From Thunnus maccoyii (lineage: Eukaryota > Chordata > Actinopteri > Scombriformes > Scombridae), in the NCBI RefSeq assembly GCF_910596095.1, contig NC_056544.1, positions 7,580,655 through 7,644,654 on the forward strand: a DNA stretch of 64,000 nucleotides, in the 5' to 3' direction. This document shows, piece after piece, positions 61,601 to 64,000 of the stretch; the first letter of the stretch is position 1, and each line of letters starts with the position of its first letter. The notes under the pieces are model-generated. The model did no database searches, had not been told where the DNA came from, and worked only from the letters and a program-made list of their open reading frames with translations. Made by a program: the position numbers and the translations under genes.

Positions 61601-62774
61601 TTGTTTGCCTCTTAACCCTGGCTTTCCCTCAAGGTGAATTTCCTGTCCTTCACATTTAGTACATGACGATACATCCATCTGACTGTCAGTGCTTTAATAT
61701 ATTGTGCTTGTATTTTAATTCCAGACAACGCTGTTGTTATCACAGCCCTTGTAACCACAGGAAAGTTCTTTTTGAACTCAGCTTGTTCAATATGTATGGT
61801 CTACATACAGGAGTTGTTTCCCACCTCTGTTAGGTATATAAAATATATAATTATAGATATTCTATATATAGTACCAGTCAAAAGTTTGGATACGCCCACT
61901 CATTCAAGGATTTTTTCTTTATTTTTACTATTTTCTACATCGTAGAACAATACTGAAGAAATCAAAACTATAAAATAATACATATGGAATTATGTAGTAA
62001 ACAAAAAGGTGACGACCTCATGGAGCTGGTTAAGATATTGTCAATTGTGTGCAAAGCTGTCATCAAGGTTAACAGTGACTACTTTGAGAAATTTAAAATA
62101 TAAAATATTTTGGTTTGTTTAACACTGTTTTTTTTTAATACTACATAATTCCATATGTGTTGTTTTATAGTTTTGATGTCTTCAGTATTGTTCTAAAATG
62201 TAGAAAATAGTAAAAAATAAAGAAAAATCCTTGAATGAGTAGGTGTGTCCAAACTTTTGACGGGTACTTTATGTATGCTGTAAATATTTGAAAGTGAATT
62301 CTCCACTCTTTCAGGCAAACTGCTATTGGCTTAGGCTCCATAGCTTCCAGAGTGGCAGGGTTGCTGTCTCCGTTGCTCAACATGCTGGCCATATTCCACT
62401 GGTCCATACCCATCATAGTCTTCAGCAGCCTTACGCTGATTAGTGGAGCTCTTATCTTCCTCCTTCCTGAGACCAGGAGAAAAGAGCTGCCTGAGTCAAC
62501 CATGGAGGCTGTGGGGAACAGGTGAGCAATCTGCATGGAGAAGACCGATTTATTGGAATGGTTTACCGAGGAAGTGTTGCAATATTTTTATGAGTGAAAT
62601 AGAAAATAAAAAATATGTAATCAAATTTATGGCCCATCTGACGCTTTTTCCATGTAAACAAATGCATTGATATTATTATTCTGTGTTCATTTTCATTATA
62701 GAAATATGACCACAAAGAAGACTGAAAGTGACTCCAACATGGCTGAACTCAGCGGAAAATCAACCAAACTCTAG
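58662..62774 (+). CDS. slc22a13: SLC22A13-like organic anion transporter with a frameshift in exon 1
   Basis: Ten exons: 58662-59031, 59108-59211, 59292-59446, 59579-59747, 60020-60140, 61243-61337, 61419-61633, 61725-61833, 62315-62521 and 62702-62774. Exons 2-10 are open, with matching phases. Exon 1 opens [17 protein letters not shown], but stops at TAA 58806-58808 after 48 codons, right after DPEQH. The extracellular loop continues one frame over ([13 protein letters not shown]). The family has DPEQHCNTDW-like sequence here, so two bases of a Cys codon seem lost; exon 1 is 370 rather than 372 bases. Otherwise the product would be about 539 aa (human SLC22A13 551). Seen: glycosylation sequons in the loop, [50 protein letters not shown]22A13 is the urate/nicotinate exchanger OAT10. 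Position next to oxsr1 matches human. Other SLC22 members are possible. Recent pseudogene or sequence error. Confidence 0.85.
61872..62266. mobile_element. Tc1/mariner-type MITE in slc22a13 intron 8
   Basis: Long terminal inverted repeats start CCAGTCAAAAGTTTGGATAC on the left and end TCCAAACTTTTGACGGG on the right, each flanked by TA as expected for Tc1/mariner insertion. Each repeat runs on for over 100 bases (ATTCAAGGATTTTTTC; TTTACTATTTTCTACAT). The short centre keeps scraps such as GCAAAGCTGTCATCAAGG, as in the internally deleted fish Tc1 family. No transposase frame remains. Confidence 0.8.
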
Positions 62775-63704
62775 CTGAAATCTATTTTTTACAGATGTTT
62801 TTGTTGTGTGTTACAGCACATTGTACATTGCTGAGTAGAATATTTTTAACTGGACAGTCTTGTACCTTCAATGTTGCTGTGTCACTCAGTGTCTTTACTC
62901 ATGTACTGTATCTGACTCACTTGACTCTTTTTACTGCTGTCATTACTGCTCTGTCAGAAAAATAGAACACTGAGACAGAGATTGTACTTCTGAGAACCTG
63001 CAACAAATCTCTTTTGATTTCATAAGCTCTGTCAGGCCAGCAATCAAACCTTCGAAGTACACTGCAGAAATCCAGCAAAAAAAAAAGAAGCATCTAGCAC
63101 CAAGATCTGGTCCTAAGAAAGAATGAGACACAATATATATAGCAATCAGCTCACAGGTTTTGCACTCCATCAAATACAGTCAGTCCTAATGTGTCTTATT
63201 TAGGTTTAGTTGCAGAGGGAGTGGGGACCCTGCACAGCAGGAGCAAACGAGAGCAAAATAATGTCAGTGGAGGATAAAGACATGAGCTGAACAACAAACC
63301 AGTTTGGACAGAAGTTTTAGCAGCATTGAGTGTGCAAGAGAGGACGTTGCACCTTCAGTTCAGTTTTCATCTACTTCTTGATACAAATGTGTGGCTTCAA
63401 AAGAAAACATAAATCAAATAATCTGTTGGAAATTAAACAAAAAATGCATTTGACAAGTTTGCACATAATAAATGTTACAGTTTACAAAAATATGAGTTAT
63501 GACCTCTAGCTGCTCTTTTTATCAGTCTGAAAACAAGCTGGTATCTCTTTATGATTGGCTATCTGTCAGAAAATACAGCCTTGGGTTTCTATGAAGTATA
63601 AATTTCCATGTTGGCTAACACATCTCTTTCATGGTATAAAGCAGTGGCTCCCAAATGTTTTGCTTGTGATCCCTTAACACAAAGCAATTTCATATGAATA
63701 ATAG

Positions 63705-63767
<63 letters not shown>

Positions 63768-64000
63768 GAAGAATAATAGAAGATTAGAAAAAAGTAAATT
63801 CAGTTTTTTTTTGTATTTCCCATGGTGGTAATCATCTTGTAACCCTTGTGGGTTTTTGGTTCCATAGATTGGTTCTGTCATAACTACAGAGTCTGAGGTC
63901 TGAGCAACAAGCATCATTCAGATGACACATTGTTCCTGTGTATGTAAGACATGGTGAAATGAGGGATTAATTGTTGACTCACTGAGCAATTCTTATAATG
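62775..64000 (+). other. slc22a13 3' region and right window edge
   Basis: No further gene is recognisable up to the end. AATAAA at 63467-63472 may be the slc22a13 polyadenylation signal (3' UTR about 0.7 kb). An (AAT)n microsatellite follows at 63705-63767. Confidence 0.5.
63705..63767. repeat. (AAT)n microsatellite
   Basis: About 21 uninterrupted AAT units, followed by imperfect copies. Confidence 0.92.

Noticed and set aside
61872-62266. Strong hairpin that could be taken for a microRNA gene
   Set aside because: The stem is explained by Tc1-type terminal inverted repeats with TA flanks and is far longer than a microRNA precursor.
63690-63917. Open frame with a long run of tyrosines
   Set aside because: It is only the translation of the (AAT)n microsatellite on the other strand.

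Overview
This window is vertebrate nuclear DNA, almost certainly from a ray-finned (teleost, probably percomorph) fish. The genes are split by GT-AG introns. Their proteins are close to human 3p22 genes but differ in ways expected of fish orthologs. The spaces between exons hold microsatellites and interspersed repeats of the kind scattered through spiny-rayed fish genomes. I found no bacterial, phage, CRISPR or plasmid features. Exon coordinates below were worked out by hand from splice sites. Every intron phase was checked by codon arithmetic, and each complete gene gave an uninterrupted reading frame except one.

Layout, left to right. (1) klhl40 (minus, <1-2986), a muscle BTB-BACK-Kelch protein whose 3' end lies beyond the left edge. 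(2) hhatl (minus, 6632-11794), a muscle MBOAT-family membrane protein of 510 aa in 11 coding exons, with a probable non-coding first exon near 12945-13150. (3) ctdspl (plus, 14983-27560), a nuclear small CTD phosphatase of 276 aa in 8 exons. It has an 8 kb first intron and carries the microRNA mir-26a in its intron 5 (25796-25880). (4) plcd1 (minus, 33189-41691), phospholipase C delta-1, with two alternative coding first exons giving 776- or 754-aa proteins. (5) oxsr1 (plus, 45139-54779), the WNK-regulated OSR1 kinase, 522 aa in 17 exons. (6) An slc22a13-like organic-anion transporter (plus, 58662-62774), 10 exons. Its first exon carries a frame-breaking indel and an early stop, although all other exons are open and in phase.

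In human, KLHL40-HHATL and CTDSPL-PLCD1-OXSR1-SLC22A13 lie in the same 3p22 region but megabases apart, with VILL, DLEC1, ACAA1 and MYD88 interspersed in the second group. Here the six genes are packed into 64 kb in the same relative orientations within each group, and I see no trace of those four interspersed genes. The left pair works in skeletal and heart muscle. The right group covers phosphatase and phosphoinositide signalling, ion-transport control and anion transport.

The observations most worth following up are: the mir-26a/ctdspl host pair, with a candidate miR-26 site in the host 3' UTR; the broken slc22a13-like exon 1; the two plcd1 first exons; a possible second ctdspl promoter inside intron 1; the loss of the catalytic histidine in Hhatl; and several miniature inverted-repeat elements, including a roughly 75-bp palindrome made of two Tc1-type ends in an oxsr1 intron.
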